A stretch of 58,020 nt of DNA from CANNBR01 sp964592275 (GTDB lineage Bacteria > Babelota > Babeliae > Babelales > CAIQNR01): the NCBI GenBank assembly GCA_964592275.1, contig CAZQDJ010000002.1, positions 1 through 58,020 of the forward strand, in the 5' to 3' direction. Numbering within the stretch: the stretch's first letter is position 1; every line of letters starts with the position of its first letter. The notes below the pieces were generated by a model, which saw nothing but the letters and a program-made list of their open reading frames with translations, was not told the origin of the DNA and made no database searches. The position numbers and the translations under genes were made by a program. Of the stretch, positions 44,524 to 53,721 are shown piece after piece.

Positions 44524-44689
44524 GGGCAATCCTAACGGTTATGAAGCTTATTGATTTAGTCTATCACAGAGCCTTAATGTCGCCAATCCTACTTTGCAGA
44601 TAAGCTTTTAAGTCAGAAAATCTTGTTGTGATTCACATTAACTGCGTATTATCAAAAGGTAGAAGAAATGTAAAATGAAGGGAAAAATG

Positions 44690-45379
44690 ATGAAAAAATG
44701 GTTTTTTTTAGGAATACAGCTGGTTATTTTTGATGGAGTTAGTGCTGCAATTGCGGGGAATGAATCTTTACATTTTTCTCGAGAAGAAAATGATGAATTT
44801 GTGGATTGCATTGATGGTTGCTTGGTGCTTTCTCGCTATAACAAAGGTTCTTTAGTGATTCAGTATGGAATTAATTTAAGAGAAGGCTCATTTTTATCCG
44901 TACAGAGTTGTGATGTTACAAGAGGGTTAGGAAATCTTGTAAGCAATGCCAGTTTAGGAATAACTGGTTCAGCAGTTGCAAATAAGATGAAACTTACTCT
45001 TTATGGACGAGACTTTATCCTTCATCGATCAGAAAAAATGATTGTTCTCCGTTGTGAAGCATTGATACAGGGAGAAAAGGAGATTTTTGAATTTGATTAT
45101 GCAAATTTTTTGGACCTCGATAGTTGGTGTAAACAGATTAAAAATCCTTCTAGAGAGTGGTACAAAGAGAGCAAGAAGGAACGAGACGCACGCAGAGAGG
45201 ATAAAGAAAAAAATAGATATCCAGAAGAAGAGTATGAACTTACTTGTACAAAATTTATGAAATTTTTAGCTTGTTTAAGAAAAAAAACTATAAGTCATAA
45301 TTATTCTGAATCTTATATGCGACCCCTTACAGAAGAAGAAGCAGATCAGTATTTTCGAGGAATTGAAATTATTGCCTGA
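44690..45379 (+). CDS. Exported protein of unknown function
   Basis: This roughly 229-residue protein is not recognised. A signal peptide (MKKWFFLGIQLVIFDGVSAA) precedes a domain with several Cys (DCIDGCLVLS, VQSC, VLRC) and beta-like strands. A highly charged helix (KESKKERDARREDKEKNRY, near residues 163-181) leads to a C-terminal Cys-containing end. Of the clustered ATG codons I chose the last, 7 bases after GAAGGG, which gives the usual MKK start. No terminator hairpin was seen before pheT. Confidence 0.7.
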   Translation: MKKWFFLGIQLVIFDGVSAAIAGNESLHFSREENDEFVDCIDGCLVLSRYNKGSLVIQYGINLREGSFLSVQSCDVTRGLGNLVSNASLGITGSAVANKMKLTLYGRDFILHRSEKMIVLRCEALIQGEKEIFEFDYANFLDLDSWCKQIKNPSREWYKESKKERDARREDKEKNRYPEEEYELTCTKFMKFLACLRKKTISHNYSESYMRPLTEEEADQYFRGIEIIA

Positions 45380-45529
45380 TTGTTTTTGTTCTTTGTCATA
45401 TATTGGCTTATAGGTTTTCTTACGGCAAATGGGCTCAAGTGGATTGGTTTTTGAGAGCTATTTGCGCATAAAGGTCTTTTATCCTATTCTAAAAAGCTGT
45501 TATTGAGTTCTAGAAGAGGGTTTTGCTGC

Positions 45530-47935
45530 ATGAAGCTTTCATTACGTTGGGTCTGCGACCATTTGCACATTGATTGGAAAAAAGTTGACGTTACTGCATT
45601 AGTTGCATGGTTTAATACCACCGTTGCGGAGATAGAAACGGTTGAAAAAGTAGAGACGGATTTTTCGGTTTTTACTATGGGTTTGGTTACCAAAATAACT
45701 GCTCAAGCAGTTGAGATTTCTTTGCCGGAGTGGAAAGAAACCATTCAGTTGCCGGTGCGTACGGATGCTCGAGAAGGTCATTGGTATTTGGTTAAGCAAG
45801 ATGGTTTTGAACGGTTATGGGCAAAATCAACAGATTTTGGTGTTGAAAAAGATGCCTTACTTCCTGCCTTTATTATGACTCCTGCAAAGGCGCAATCGGG
45901 GCATTGGAAGCAAAGTGAAGCAACGGATTATCTTTTGGATATTGATAATAAGTCAATAACACATCGACCAGATCTGTGGAGCCACCGCGGATTTGCCCGT
46001 GAAATTGCTCCATTTTTAAAAACAACACTTCGTGACGAAAAAGAATTTTTGGCAGATGTACCAGTCAAAGAAAGTAATTATGAATTTAAAGCGATTAAGC
46101 AGATTCCTGTTTCGGTAGCGATTAAAACTTCTGCGTGTAAACGATTTGCAGCTTTGTATTTTGATGAACTTGCGTTTACTCTCTCTACTATGAGCATGGC
46201 ACTTCGTTTAATGCGTGTTGGTCAGCGTCCCATCGATTACGTAGTGGATGCGACAAATTATGTGATGCTTGATATTGGTCAACCACTTCATGCCTTTGAT
46301 GCTGATACGCTTTCACCAGAAACATTTGGTCCTCGTATGGCAAAAAATGGAGAACAACTTTCATTGCTTGGTGGTATTAATTTAACATTGCAGCAAACTG
46401 ACATGGTGATTGCTGATCACGAAAAAGCGCTTGCTCTTGCAGGAATTAAAGGAGGAGTAGCATCTTCAGTTACTTTACAAACTCATTCAGTACTTCTTGA
46501 GGCAGCAACGTTTGAAGGGGGCACAGTGCGCCTTGCCTCTTCTTTTCATAAACTTCGTACTGATGGTTCAGCTCGTTTTGAAAAAGAGTTGGATCCTCAT
46601 CAAAATATCGCAGGGATCACGCGTTTAGTGAAATTGCTAGAAGATGGTGGTGTGGTGTTTCATCATGCTCCGTTTATTGTATCACTTGGTGAGTTACCAA
46701 AACCGACGGTTATTGAAATTACTCAGTCCTATATCCAAGATCGTCTTGGCATTCAGATTAAAAAAACGGTGGTAAAAAAATTATTGGAAGGTATTGGTTT
46801 TACCGTACAAGAAAACGAATTAGCCATGCGTCATGGTATGCATGATGAGTCCTTTGATACTCAGTTTATTATTACCGTTCCCACCTTTCGTGCAACAAAA
46901 GATATTAAACAGCCAGAAGATATTGTGGAAGAAGTAGGGCGCTTGATTGGGTATACAACTATCCCAGAAGTTTTGCCTGTTTTTGAAAAGCTTCCTTTAG
47001 CGTCGCGACAAAAACCAGATACGTACAGTGCTACTCAGCCATCGGCTGATTGGAATGACCGTATAACTCGTATAAAAAACTTTCTTGCATTTACTGGCCG
47101 TATGCGTGAGGTACAAAACTATGCCTTTTTGGATAATGATTTTTTGAAAAAAATTGGCTGGCATGTTGCACATCCGGTAACACTGGCTAATCCATTGGCA
47201 GAACAACGTACAACATTGGCTGATTCACTTATTGCTCCCTTGCTTCAAACTGTTTCTGAAAATAGCGCAAATCATGAACAGCTTGGATTTTTTGAATGGG
47301 ATCGTGTGTGGCAATTGCAGCCTGATCATAAAAATAAAGTAATTGAATATCCATCACTTGCAGGGATTTGGTATCAACGAAAAGGGACGGTCGATTTTTA
47401 TCATTCAAAAGATAGGCTCCACGACCTTTTTACCTTGCTTGCTATGCCAGTTACCTGGAAATCTTGTGCAGAAAGACCGCAATGGGCTCACCGTTATCAA
47501 ATTTCAGACCTCGTTTGTAATGGGGTAGTTATCGGTAGAGCGGGAAAAATAAGTTCAGTGATGATGGCAAAATTAGGTGGTGGAGATGCATTTGCCTTTG
47601 AAGTACGGGGTGATTTTTTACTTGCTTATCAACATACTGAAAATGGTATTCTGCCTCCTGCAAAATACCAAGGAAGCTTTTTGGATATTAGTATGATGGT
47701 GCCTGTTGTTACTAAAGTTGAAATGTTTGAACACATAATTGCACATGCAGATAAGCGTATCACACAGGTGCAGCTTCAGGATGTTTTTCAAAAGCCAGAA
47801 TGGACCGATGAAAAATCGATGACATTTCGCTTTTTTGTGCAAGATCCAACTTGTACGGTTTCTAAAGATATTCTTGACGCAGTGTACGCTTCTGTTAAAA
47901 AAGCAGTTTTGAGCGTGGGAGCGAGCATTCGATGA
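45530..47935 (+). CDS. pheT: Phenylalanyl-tRNA synthetase, beta subunit
   Basis: This subunit forms the alpha2-beta2 enzyme that charges tRNA-Phe; it edits mischarged tyrosine and binds tRNA. The 801 residues hold a tRNA-binding OB domain (about 40-150), the B3/B4 editing domain (DYVVDATNYVMLDIGQPLHAFD), B5 (about 400-480), a catalytic-like domain, and the C-terminal FDX-ACB domain starting near SFLDISMMV. I start at MKLSLRW, 9 bases after GAGGG; the earlier in-frame start is unsupported. pheS, usually directly upstream, is absent; an unrelated exported gene stands there. lspA overlaps its stop by 4 bases. Confidence 0.96.
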   Translation: MKLSLRWVCDHLHIDWKKVDVTALVAWFNTTVAEIETVEKVETDFSVFTMGLVTKITAQAVEISLPEWKETIQLPVRTDAREGHWYLVKQDGFERLWAKSTDFGVEKDALLPAFIMTPAKAQSGHWKQSEATDYLLDIDNKSITHRPDLWSHRGFAREIAPFLKTTLRDEKEFLADVPVKESNYEFKAIKQIPVSVAIKTSACKRFAALYFDELAFTLSTMSMALRLMRVGQRPIDYVVDATNYVMLDIGQPLHAFDADTLSPETFGPRMAKNGEQLSLLGGINLTLQQTDMVIADHEKALALAGIKGGVASSVTLQTHSVLLEAATFEGGTVRLASSFHKLRTDGSARFEKELDPHQNIAGITRLVKLLEDGGVVFHHAPFIVSLGELPKPTVIEITQSYIQDRLGIQIKKTVVKKLLEGIGFTVQENELAMRHGMHDESFDTQFIITVPTFRATKDIKQPEDIVEEVGRLIGYTTIPEVLPVFEKLPLASRQKPDTYSATQPSADWNDRITRIKNFLAFTGRMREVQNYAFLDNDFLKKIGWHVAHPVTLANPLAEQRTTLADSLIAPLLQTVSENSANHEQLGFFEWDRVWQLQPDHKNKVIEYPSLAGIWYQRKGTVDFYHSKDRLHDLFTLLAMPVTWKSCAERPQWAHRYQISDLVCNGVVIGRAGKISSVMMAKLGGGDAFAFEVRGDFLLAYQHTENGILPPAKYQGSFLDISMMVPVVTKVEMFEHIIAHADKRITQVQLQDVFQKPEWTDEKSMTFRFFVQDPTCTVSKDILDAVYASVKKAVLSVGASIR

Positions 47936-48426
47936 GTTGTTTTTTACCAAAAGTTTGTTTTTCTTCTCATGCACAGTTATGGAATTTGTTTGTTCTTGAT
48001 GTATTGGTAAAACGTTGGGCTGTGCATACATTGCAGTATCAATCACTATCTGTGCTTCCTAATCTTACGTTTGAGTTGAGCATTAATCGTGGTATTTCGT
48101 GGAGCATGTTTTCGAGCAATAATCCTTATGTGTTTGCGGCAGTAACTACACTAGTTGGTTCTTTTTTAGTTTTTTTTGCATGGATTACCTATGCTCATAA
48201 AAAAGTAGGACAATGTTCTTTTGCCGAAACGTTGATTATTGTTGGTGGAACAGGAAATTTTTTTGACCGACTTTTTTATGGTGGCGTGGTTGATTATATT
48301 CATGTTCATTATGGAGCATGGTCGTTTCCTATTTTTAACATCGCGGATATTTGTGTTGTTGTCGGAGTATTTTTGATCGTTATTCAGACTATCTTTGTTA
48401 ACACTGTCATCCCCAGAGAACGGTAG
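47932..48426 (+). CDS. lspA: Lipoprotein signal peptidase II
   Basis: This inner-membrane aspartyl protease removes the signal peptide of lipidated prolipoproteins after Lgt. The 164 residues have four hydrophobic segments and both catalytic Asp motifs: GNFFDRLFYGGVVDY and FNIADICVVVG. The N-terminal D-x-x-x-K motif is present as DVLVKRW. It is coupled to pheT through ATGA. The last six residues (VIPRER) and the stop codon are supplied by a copy of a dispersed palindromic repeat, so the native tail was evidently replaced. Confidence 0.95.
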   Translation: MSCFLPKVCFSSHAQLWNLFVLDVLVKRWAVHTLQYQSLSVLPNLTFELSINRGISWSMFSSNNPYVFAAVTTLVGSFLVFFAWITYAHKKVGQCSFAETLIIVGGTGNFFDRLFYGGVVDYIHVHYGAWSFPIFNIADICVVVGVFLIVIQTIFVNTVIPRER

Positions 48427-48507
48427 TCGCAGTAGTGCGAAGCCTTGACCAGACGTTCTCTGGGGATGACATTGATTTTTATTTACCCATTAGTTTCTGG
48501 ATAAGTT
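48405..48507. repeat. Dispersed palindromic repeat, copy B
   Basis: Perfect 18-base arms (48405-48422 and 48454-48471, TGTCATCCCCAGAGAACG and its complement) close a 31-base loop. The block 48405-48433 is identical to copy A at 9987-10015. The right flank on the minus strand carries the same AT-rich leader (AATGGGTAAATAAAAATC) as copies A and C. It overlaps the end of lspA. Confidence 0.85.
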
Positions 48508-48511
48508 TCAA

Positions 48512-49204
48512 ATGAAAATACGTTCCTGTGTGCATTTTATTTTTCAGAGCATTGGCGCTGTTCTTTCTCGTATAAAAAATGTGATCACCCCCCTTTTTTG
48601 CGCATATTGCCGAGACATTATTATCGTTGATGCGGTACTGTGTGAGCGGTGTCTTGCTCGTATTCGTCCTGTGGTTTCTATGCCGTTACGGATTACGAAA
48701 AAAAAAGAACTTTCAGTGTATGCAATTAGTGATTATGAATATCCTTTGCGCGCGCTGATTCAACAAAAACAGTACGGAAATCGTTGTGCAAGTCGTCAAC
48801 TAGGTAGATTATTATGGGAACATACTCCACTTGAACAGGTTCAGTTTGATATTATTGTCCCTATTCCCTTGCATTGGACTCGGTATGCATGGCGTTGGTT
48901 TAATCAATCAGAAGAAATGGCAAAAGTCATTAGCACATACAGTAAAAAACCAATAGTTCATTTGCTTGAACGATCAAAAAAAACAGCAGGTCAGGCAGGG
49001 TTATCTCGTCAAAACAGAGCTACTAATGTTCACCATGTTTTTTCTTTAACAAAAGATGCGTATCGGTACGAACGAGCACGTATTCTTTTTATCGATGATG
49101 TTTTAACTACTGGTGCAACGCTGCATGAAGCTTGTAAAACACTACGACCATTACGACCGGCACATTGTTCTGCTGCGGTAGTGTGTCGCGTTATTAACAA
49201 ATAA
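48512..49204 (+). CDS. comF: ComF-family phosphoribosyltransferase-like protein
   Basis: This 230-residue protein has an N-terminal zinc ribbon (CAYC at about residue 30 and CERC near 45) and a C-terminal phosphoribosyltransferase fold with the PRPP loop LFIDDVLTTGATL. IIVPIPLH and SRQNRATNV are typical ComF stretches. In competent bacteria ComF is a cytoplasmic protein needed for DNA uptake. The ComEC-like gene at 16570 is the only other possible uptake gene here. No clear ribosome site precedes the ATG. A hairpin terminator follows the stop. Confidence 0.92.
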   Translation: MKIRSCVHFIFQSIGAVLSRIKNVITPLFCAYCRDIIIVDAVLCERCLARIRPVVSMPLRITKKKELSVYAISDYEYPLRALIQQKQYGNRCASRQLGRLLWEHTPLEQVQFDIIVPIPLHWTRYAWRWFNQSEEMAKVISTYSKKPIVHLLERSKKTAGQAGLSRQNRATNVHHVFSLTKDAYRYERARILFIDDVLTTGATLHEACKTLRPLRPAHCSAAVVCRVINK

Positions 49205-49233
49205 AAACCCAGGATTTTACTCCTGGATTTTTT
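49203..49233 (+). terminator. Rho-independent terminator of comF
   Basis: CCAGGA pairs with TCCTGG across a 6-base loop, flanked by A and T runs (ATTTTTT), beginning at the comF stop. Confidence 0.85.
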
Positions 49234-49366
49234 GTAGGTTGAAAAAAATTATTTTGTAACCGATTTAGTGCACGTCTTCTATTTTGAGGTGCTCTGTGTA
49301 TTTTTCTGTTATGAGCTCAATAGCAAGAGAGTGTTCTTGTTGTATCAAGATTTCAGAGGCGTGTCT

Positions 49367-49813
49367 TTATCTTTCTTCAACTTCTGCTGGAGTTGTGAGT
49401 CGAGAATAAATGGCTTTGGTTGCTCCTGCTAGAAATCCATACATTAGTGCAGAATCGGTTTGTTTAGTAAATCCAAGTCCACATGCAACAACATTACACA
49501 TTATTGTGAGGTTTAAAGATTTAATAGCAATATTACGTAGAGCTGCTTTTGAAGAAGGGAATATTTGCTCGTTCGCCTCTACGGATCTATTACCTTGTTG
49601 ACTACGAATAATCGAGGTTAATGAAATTAATTGGCTTACGTCGTTCAGCATAGATGGTATAGTTGATGCTACATAATAGCCAATACTTGCAAAAGATGCG
49701 TTAGAACTATAAACGCGCAGATCCTCATATGGTTGTTGTGCAGCATTAATCATATGAAAATTTATTGTGCCTAAAAATAAGGCAATGATTATTTTAAATT
49801 TATTTTTTTTCAT
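49367..49813 (-). CDS. Exported or membrane protein of unknown function
   Basis: This 148-residue protein is not recognised. The signal peptide is long (KFKIIIALFLGTINFHMINA). Two mildly hydrophobic segments lie near 41-60 and 95-115 (LTIMCNVVACGLGF), so it may be membrane-associated. AAAGGAAA lies 5 bases before the ATG. A long perfect palindrome sits 56-112 bases upstream and may be its control region. Confidence 0.65.
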   Translation of the reverse strand: MKKNKFKIIIALFLGTINFHMINAAQQPYEDLRVYSSNASFASIGYYVASTIPSMLNDVSQLISLTSIIRSQQGNRSVEANEQIFPSSKAALRNIAIKSLNLTIMCNVVACGLGFTKQTDSALMYGFLAGATKAIYSRLTTPAEVEER

Positions 49814-49868
49814 GACATTTTCCTTTAGTGTTATATAAATACATATCTATTTTTATATTCTAACTGAA

Positions 49869-49925
49869 TTTGTATTAATTGCAAGAGCAGAAATGTCTTG
49901 TTTTTGCTCTTGCAATTAATACAAA
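49869..49925. promoter_or_regulatory. Perfect 21-base inverted repeat
   Basis: Arms at 49869-49889 and 49905-49925 are perfect complements (core TTGCAAGAGCA/TGCTCTTGCAA) with a 15-base loop. It has no T run of its own and abuts the next terminator. It lies upstream of the minus-strand gene starting at 49813, where an operator or leader hairpin would be expected. Confidence 0.5.
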
Positions 49926-49958
49926 AAAGAAGCCCTAAATTTAATCAGGGCTTCTTTT
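49925..49958. terminator. Bidirectional-type terminator after the 127-residue exported gene
   Basis: AAAAGAAGCCCT pairs perfectly with AGGGCTTCTTTT across a 10-base loop. On the minus strand it is followed by a T run, so it ends the gene transcribed from 50458. Confidence 0.9.
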
Positions 49959-50074
49959 ACTGATAATCACATCTTTCCATCACTTTGCTAGAAGCGCAAA
50001 ACGAGATAAAAGACAAATTATCAATAAGAATATGCTAACAACAAAGTTGTCATAGTATATTTTATATGATGAGC

Positions 50075-50458
50075 TTACGCGATGGTGCAAGCGGCTTGTT
50101 CTTGACGTGCTTTACATTGTATTTTTGCGATAAGCGCAGCTTTTTCAGCTTTTTTTACCTTAAATTCTTGAAGCCATTCTGCAAATATGCAACCAAAAAA
50201 GGTAGCCACAACTACACCTGTACTCACAAGAACGCCAGTATTAATGTTTCTTTCATATTGGGCTTGTGCTTTACATTCACTTGCGTATTCAGGAGAGGTT
50301 TTTAAGCCTTCGATATGTTTTGCTAGCATTTCTGAGCTACGAAATACAGTTGGCCATGTTTGGTTTATAGCACCGATATTGGTTTCGGCAAAGCTATAAC
50401 TTTGTGTTGGAGTTGCTACAAACAAGGTTGCCACTAGGGCGATAATTTTTTTGTTCAT
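50075..50458 (-). CDS. Small exported membrane protein of unknown function
   Basis: This 127-residue protein has a signal peptide (KKIIALVATLFVATPTQS). A second hydrophobic segment near residues 74-93 (GVLVSTGVVVATFFGCIF) would anchor it in the inner membrane, followed by a basic, Ala/Lys-rich helix with Cys. AAAGGAT lies about 8 bases before the ATG. Not recognised. It is ended by the terminator near 49940. Confidence 0.7.
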   Translation of the reverse strand: MNKKIIALVATLFVATPTQSYSFAETNIGAINQTWPTVFRSSEMLAKHIEGLKTSPEYASECKAQAQYERNINTGVLVSTGVVVATFFGCIFAEWLQEFKVKKAEKAALIAKIQCKARQEQAACTIA

Positions 50459-50599
50459 TTTTAGGATCCTTTCTAAAAGAACAGCATGTAAGAATACATT
50501 TCAGAATGGTAAACTAAACTAATGAAAAGTCAACAATAGTTTGATTAGAAGCTGTTATTCAATACAGTTACCGACTGTTTTTAGCGCTCTGAGCTTAAA

Positions 50600-52015
50600 T
50601 TAAAAGGCGATACCTGCGGATAACCAGATTCCCCAGGTTGAAAGAACGTCAGTGTTATTATGAGGGATTTCTACTACCGCTCCAATATTAAAAGTATTGT
50701 CGCATGAATCACTAAACCGTTTTATGCCGAGGGACCCATATACTTTGTGTGCAAGGTTAGAAGTTTGTTCTCCAGATTTAAGATTGATATCACTTTCTAG
50801 AATGGTTACAAAGGTAGGATCGTTAGGGGCCTGATGAGCAATGGTACTTTTACTTGCTGTAGTGTTAAGTGTAGTTCCTGCAATGCCATATTCTGGTACC
50901 CAGACGGCATCAGAAAAGCGGCAACGTTCACCTTTATGAGCCCAGAGTCCATATCCGAGCTCTCCTTCAAACCAATTTTTGGTAAAACGGAGTCCTGTGC
51001 CAAAATCTATAATGTCATGAGGAGATACGCGAACCTTGTGGGTAAAAATATTTACGCCGGGAATAAGGGTGTTGGTGGGATCATTTTGTTTGCGTAAGAG
51101 CATAAAACGGCTCCATTGTTTTCCGTTAAGATCAAAAGTTCTGAATTGGTGGTTTCTGAGAAGAAAAATATTTTCGAAATTAATAGTACCTGCTAATGTG
51201 TAATCTTCGTCAGGGCGATTTAAAGGGAACTGAAACGATATTCCCCAAATAACTCCAAAGTGTCCGTTATAACCACTTTGTGCTGCAAAAATATATTTGT
51301 TAGCAGGTTTTTTTGTGCAGGGAAGAGTAAAGGCTGAGTAGGTGGCAACCTGAGCTCGTGGGCTTGATATAAAAGTAGTGTTGAGCCCGAGACGTATTTC
51401 AGAGAGTTGATTTTGGGTATTTGGTCCATCAGATTTGTAAAAAGCCCATTCAGGATTATTGAAGGCGGTTAATATATCATACACAGGTGAAGTTTTAGGC
51501 CCTTCTCCAGAAACATTGTCTTGGCTAAGCCCCCAATTATTTTTTACGGAGTTAAAAGAAGCGGTGAAAAAGACACACCAGTTCTGAAAAAGTTTACATC
51601 CAGCGACAGATCCGAAATCTAAAAAATTTCCTAAAAGATGACGACCTTCAAGAGTAAAGCCGGTTTGTTTTTGGGTAGGTTTTATTCTTAATACTCCATT
51701 AAAATCAACTGGAAGCTCAAGCCAAAGAGGTAGAACATCACGATTGATGGCAGTGCTATTTACGAGAAGTTGAGTTCTGAATGAAGGTAAAAAATAAGCT
51801 TGAATATTGTTTGCATGAGTTGATTCTTGGTGGTACACATCAAGATTGAATGCATTTTTTTTCTCTTTGTCATAAAGAAGATTATGCCAAATGGATTGCT
51901 GGAGGCAGAAATTTTGTTGTCCTGGTCTGGTGAATAAAAATGTTTGACTATTCTTTGGAGTTTCTGCTTGAAGAGCAAAAAAACAAAGCATCAGGGAGGC
52001 GGTAACTTTTTTCAT
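50600..52015 (-). CDS. Outer-membrane beta-barrel protein of unknown function
   Basis: This 471-residue protein has a signal peptide (VTASLMLCFFALQA) and then alternating polar/apolar strands with many aromatic residues to the end. The last strand WGIWLSAGIAF ends in Phe, the beta-signal recognised by BamA, which is encoded at 55513. Residue pattern and length suit a barrel of 16 or so strands. It might be a porin or adhesin; no family is recognised. AAGGAAG lies before the ATG. Confidence 0.8.
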   Translation of the reverse strand: MKKVTASLMLCFFALQAETPKNSQTFLFTRPGQQNFCLQQSIWHNLLYDKEKKNAFNLDVYHQESTHANNIQAYFLPSFRTQLLVNSTAINRDVLPLWLELPVDFNGVLRIKPTQKQTGFTLEGRHLLGNFLDFGSVAGCKLFQNWCVFFTASFNSVKNNWGLSQDNVSGEGPKTSPVYDILTAFNNPEWAFYKSDGPNTQNQLSEIRLGLNTTFISSPRAQVATYSAFTLPCTKKPANKYIFAAQSGYNGHFGVIWGISFQFPLNRPDEDYTLAGTINFENIFLLRNHQFRTFDLNGKQWSRFMLLRKQNDPTNTLIPGVNIFTHKVRVSPHDIIDFGTGLRFTKNWFEGELGYGLWAHKGERCRFSDAVWVPEYGIAGTTLNTTASKSTIAHQAPNDPTFVTILESDINLKSGEQTSNLAHKVYGSLGIKRFSDSCDNTFNIGAVVEIPHNNTDVLSTWGIWLSAGIAF

Positions 52016-52086
52016 TGATTCTTCCTTTTTTTCCTAAAGTAGATTGCGTTTGATTCTAAAATAGGCTTAACACAAAGACAAGTTCT

Positions 52087-53721
52087 TCACCAAACCTTAT
52101 CATGCATGATAGTTTTTTCTGCAATGCGTTCAAAAAGAGGAGCTGCGACTGTTGCGGCATAAAGGTTGTGCCGAGGTGATTCTTTTACAAAACAGGCGAT
52201 TACGCGTTTGTAATTTCCTTTTTCGATGATTCCTACAAAACCATAGAGATTCTTATGCGGATTGTAGTGTCCATGTTCAAGTAAGTTAGCAGTACTTGTT
52301 TTTCCCATAGTTTTGTAGCCTTGCACGTGTGCATATTTCCCCGTTCCCTTTATTGCCGTTTCTTCTAAGATAGTGCGCATGGCATTGATCGACTCAGAAG
52401 AATAGATTTTTTCTGGAGGTAGTATCTGTTGGCTTTTTACAAGAACGGGGCTGATTCGATAGCCGTCATTGGCAAAGGGACAAAATGCTGTTGCTAATTG
52501 TAGAAGAGTTGCAGTTACTTCGTAACCATATGAAAGTGAAATGACTGACTGTTTTGACCAGCGGTTGGGGTGCATCAGAAAACCATTTTGTTCACCTGGG
52601 AAAGGGATGCCTGTTTTGGTGCCAAAGCCAAGTTTTTTATAGTGGTCATACAATGGGGTGCCAAGCCGTTTGGCAATTTTGGCTACTCCAATATTATTTG
52701 ATTTTTCGATGACTTCCGAAAAAGTCAAAAGTCCGGCAACAGAGCTTTCAACGGTGTTAACTTTTCTTCCTTCTATGTAGGCAGTTTTGACTCCTTCGCA
52801 ATCTATTATTTCTTCTTGCGTTACTATTCCTTCATCAAGGGCAGCAAGCCCGAGAAATGCTTTAAATGCTGATCCAAATTCATATGATTCGGTAATGGCA
52901 ACATTTTTTGTCAAAGCAGCAGAAAGTGTTTGTGTGTTATTAGGATCAAAGGTTGGATAGGTTGTCATGGCAAGAATTTCTCCCGAATCTGGATTCATGA
53001 CAAGAGCAGCACCTTGTGATGCTTGATATTTTTCAATGGTTGCAAAGAGCTCTTCTTGTACCAAAAATTGAAGATTACTATCGATGGTGAGTTCTACAGG
53101 TGTTCCTTCAGCACCTTCTTTTGCTGTTTGTTTTGAAAAGTAAAAGAGTCCGGATCGTGCATCTTTTTCTAAAATAGTGGTTGTTGGAGTTCCTGCTAAT
53201 TGTTCATCAAAAAAGAGTTCGATACCAAAAAGCCCTTTGTTGTCAGTATTAGTAATTCCCGTGATGCTTGCAGTAGCGTCGATAGGGTAAAAGCGGCTTG
53301 GTTCATAAAGAAAGTGAATATCTTCGATGTCGCTAGATTTTATCATGCATTCTTCTTCGTCAGTGAGTCTTCTTTTAATGTAAATAAAATAGCTGTGTTG
53401 TTTTTCTTGAAGACGTTTAAGAGCGGTAGGAAATTGTTTCTCTAAAAACTGAGTAAGTTTTTTTGGGTCTTTAATTTTATGAGGCATAACAAAGGCAGAA
53501 AGGCGTTCTTTGTTGAGTGCGACTGGTATGCCATTACGATCAAAAATGAGTGCTCGAGGTGGGTAAGTGGTAAGAGTGAGAAAATATTGTTTATTCCCAA
53601 GATTACTAAAAAAAGTGTGTTGGCGTATTTGCAGGCCATACAAGTGAAGCGTTGTGATACTGAATAAAAAGCAGAATAAAAAAAAGACACAAGTGCCTCT
53701 AGCTTTGCTAAGTGCCTTCAT
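52087..53721 (-). CDS. ftsI: FtsI/PBP2-type penicillin-binding transpeptidase
   Basis: This class B penicillin-binding protein cross-links septal peptidoglycan in the periplasm. The 544 residues have a short cytoplasmic tail, a membrane anchor (residues 11-30), a dimerisation domain beginning PPRALIFDRNG, and the transpeptidase domain. Active-site motifs are S284-A-F-K287, S341-N-N, and K474-T-S476 in place of the usual KTG or KSG. The FtsL-like gene overlaps its start by 14 bases. FtsI is preferred over PBP2 because of this neighbour. Confidence 0.9.
   Translation of the reverse strand: MKALSKARGTCVFFLFCFLFSITTLHLYGLQIRQHTFFSNLGNKQYFLTLTTYPPRALIFDRNGIPVALNKERLSAFVMPHKIKDPKKLTQFLEKQFPTALKRLQEKQHSYFIYIKRRLTDEEECMIKSSDIEDIHFLYEPSRFYPIDATASITGITNTDNKGLFGIELFFDEQLAGTPTTTILEKDARSGLFYFSKQTAKEGAEGTPVELTIDSNLQFLVQEELFATIEKYQASQGAALVMNPDSGEILAMTTYPTFDPNNTQTLSAALTKNVAITESYEFGSAFKAFLGLAALDEGIVTQEEIIDCEGVKTAYIEGRKVNTVESSVAGLLTFSEVIEKSNNIGVAKIAKRLGTPLYDHYKKLGFGTKTGIPFPGEQNGFLMHPNRWSKQSVISLSYGYEVTATLLQLATAFCPFANDGYRISPVLVKSQQILPPEKIYSSESINAMRTILEETAIKGTGKYAHVQGYKTMGKTSTANLLEHGHYNPHKNLYGFVGIIEKGNYKRVIACFVKESPRHNLYAATVAAPLFERIAEKTIMHDKVW

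Noticed and set aside
50555..50585. ACAGT/ACTGT hairpin with T run as a terminator
   Set aside because: The T run is on the plus strand, but the only nearby gene ending here (the beta-barrel gene) is on the minus strand.
53442..53690. Hydrophobic frames in alternate phase inside the ftsI region
   Set aside because: They are shadows of the transpeptidase coding sequence, whose motifs and length are intact.
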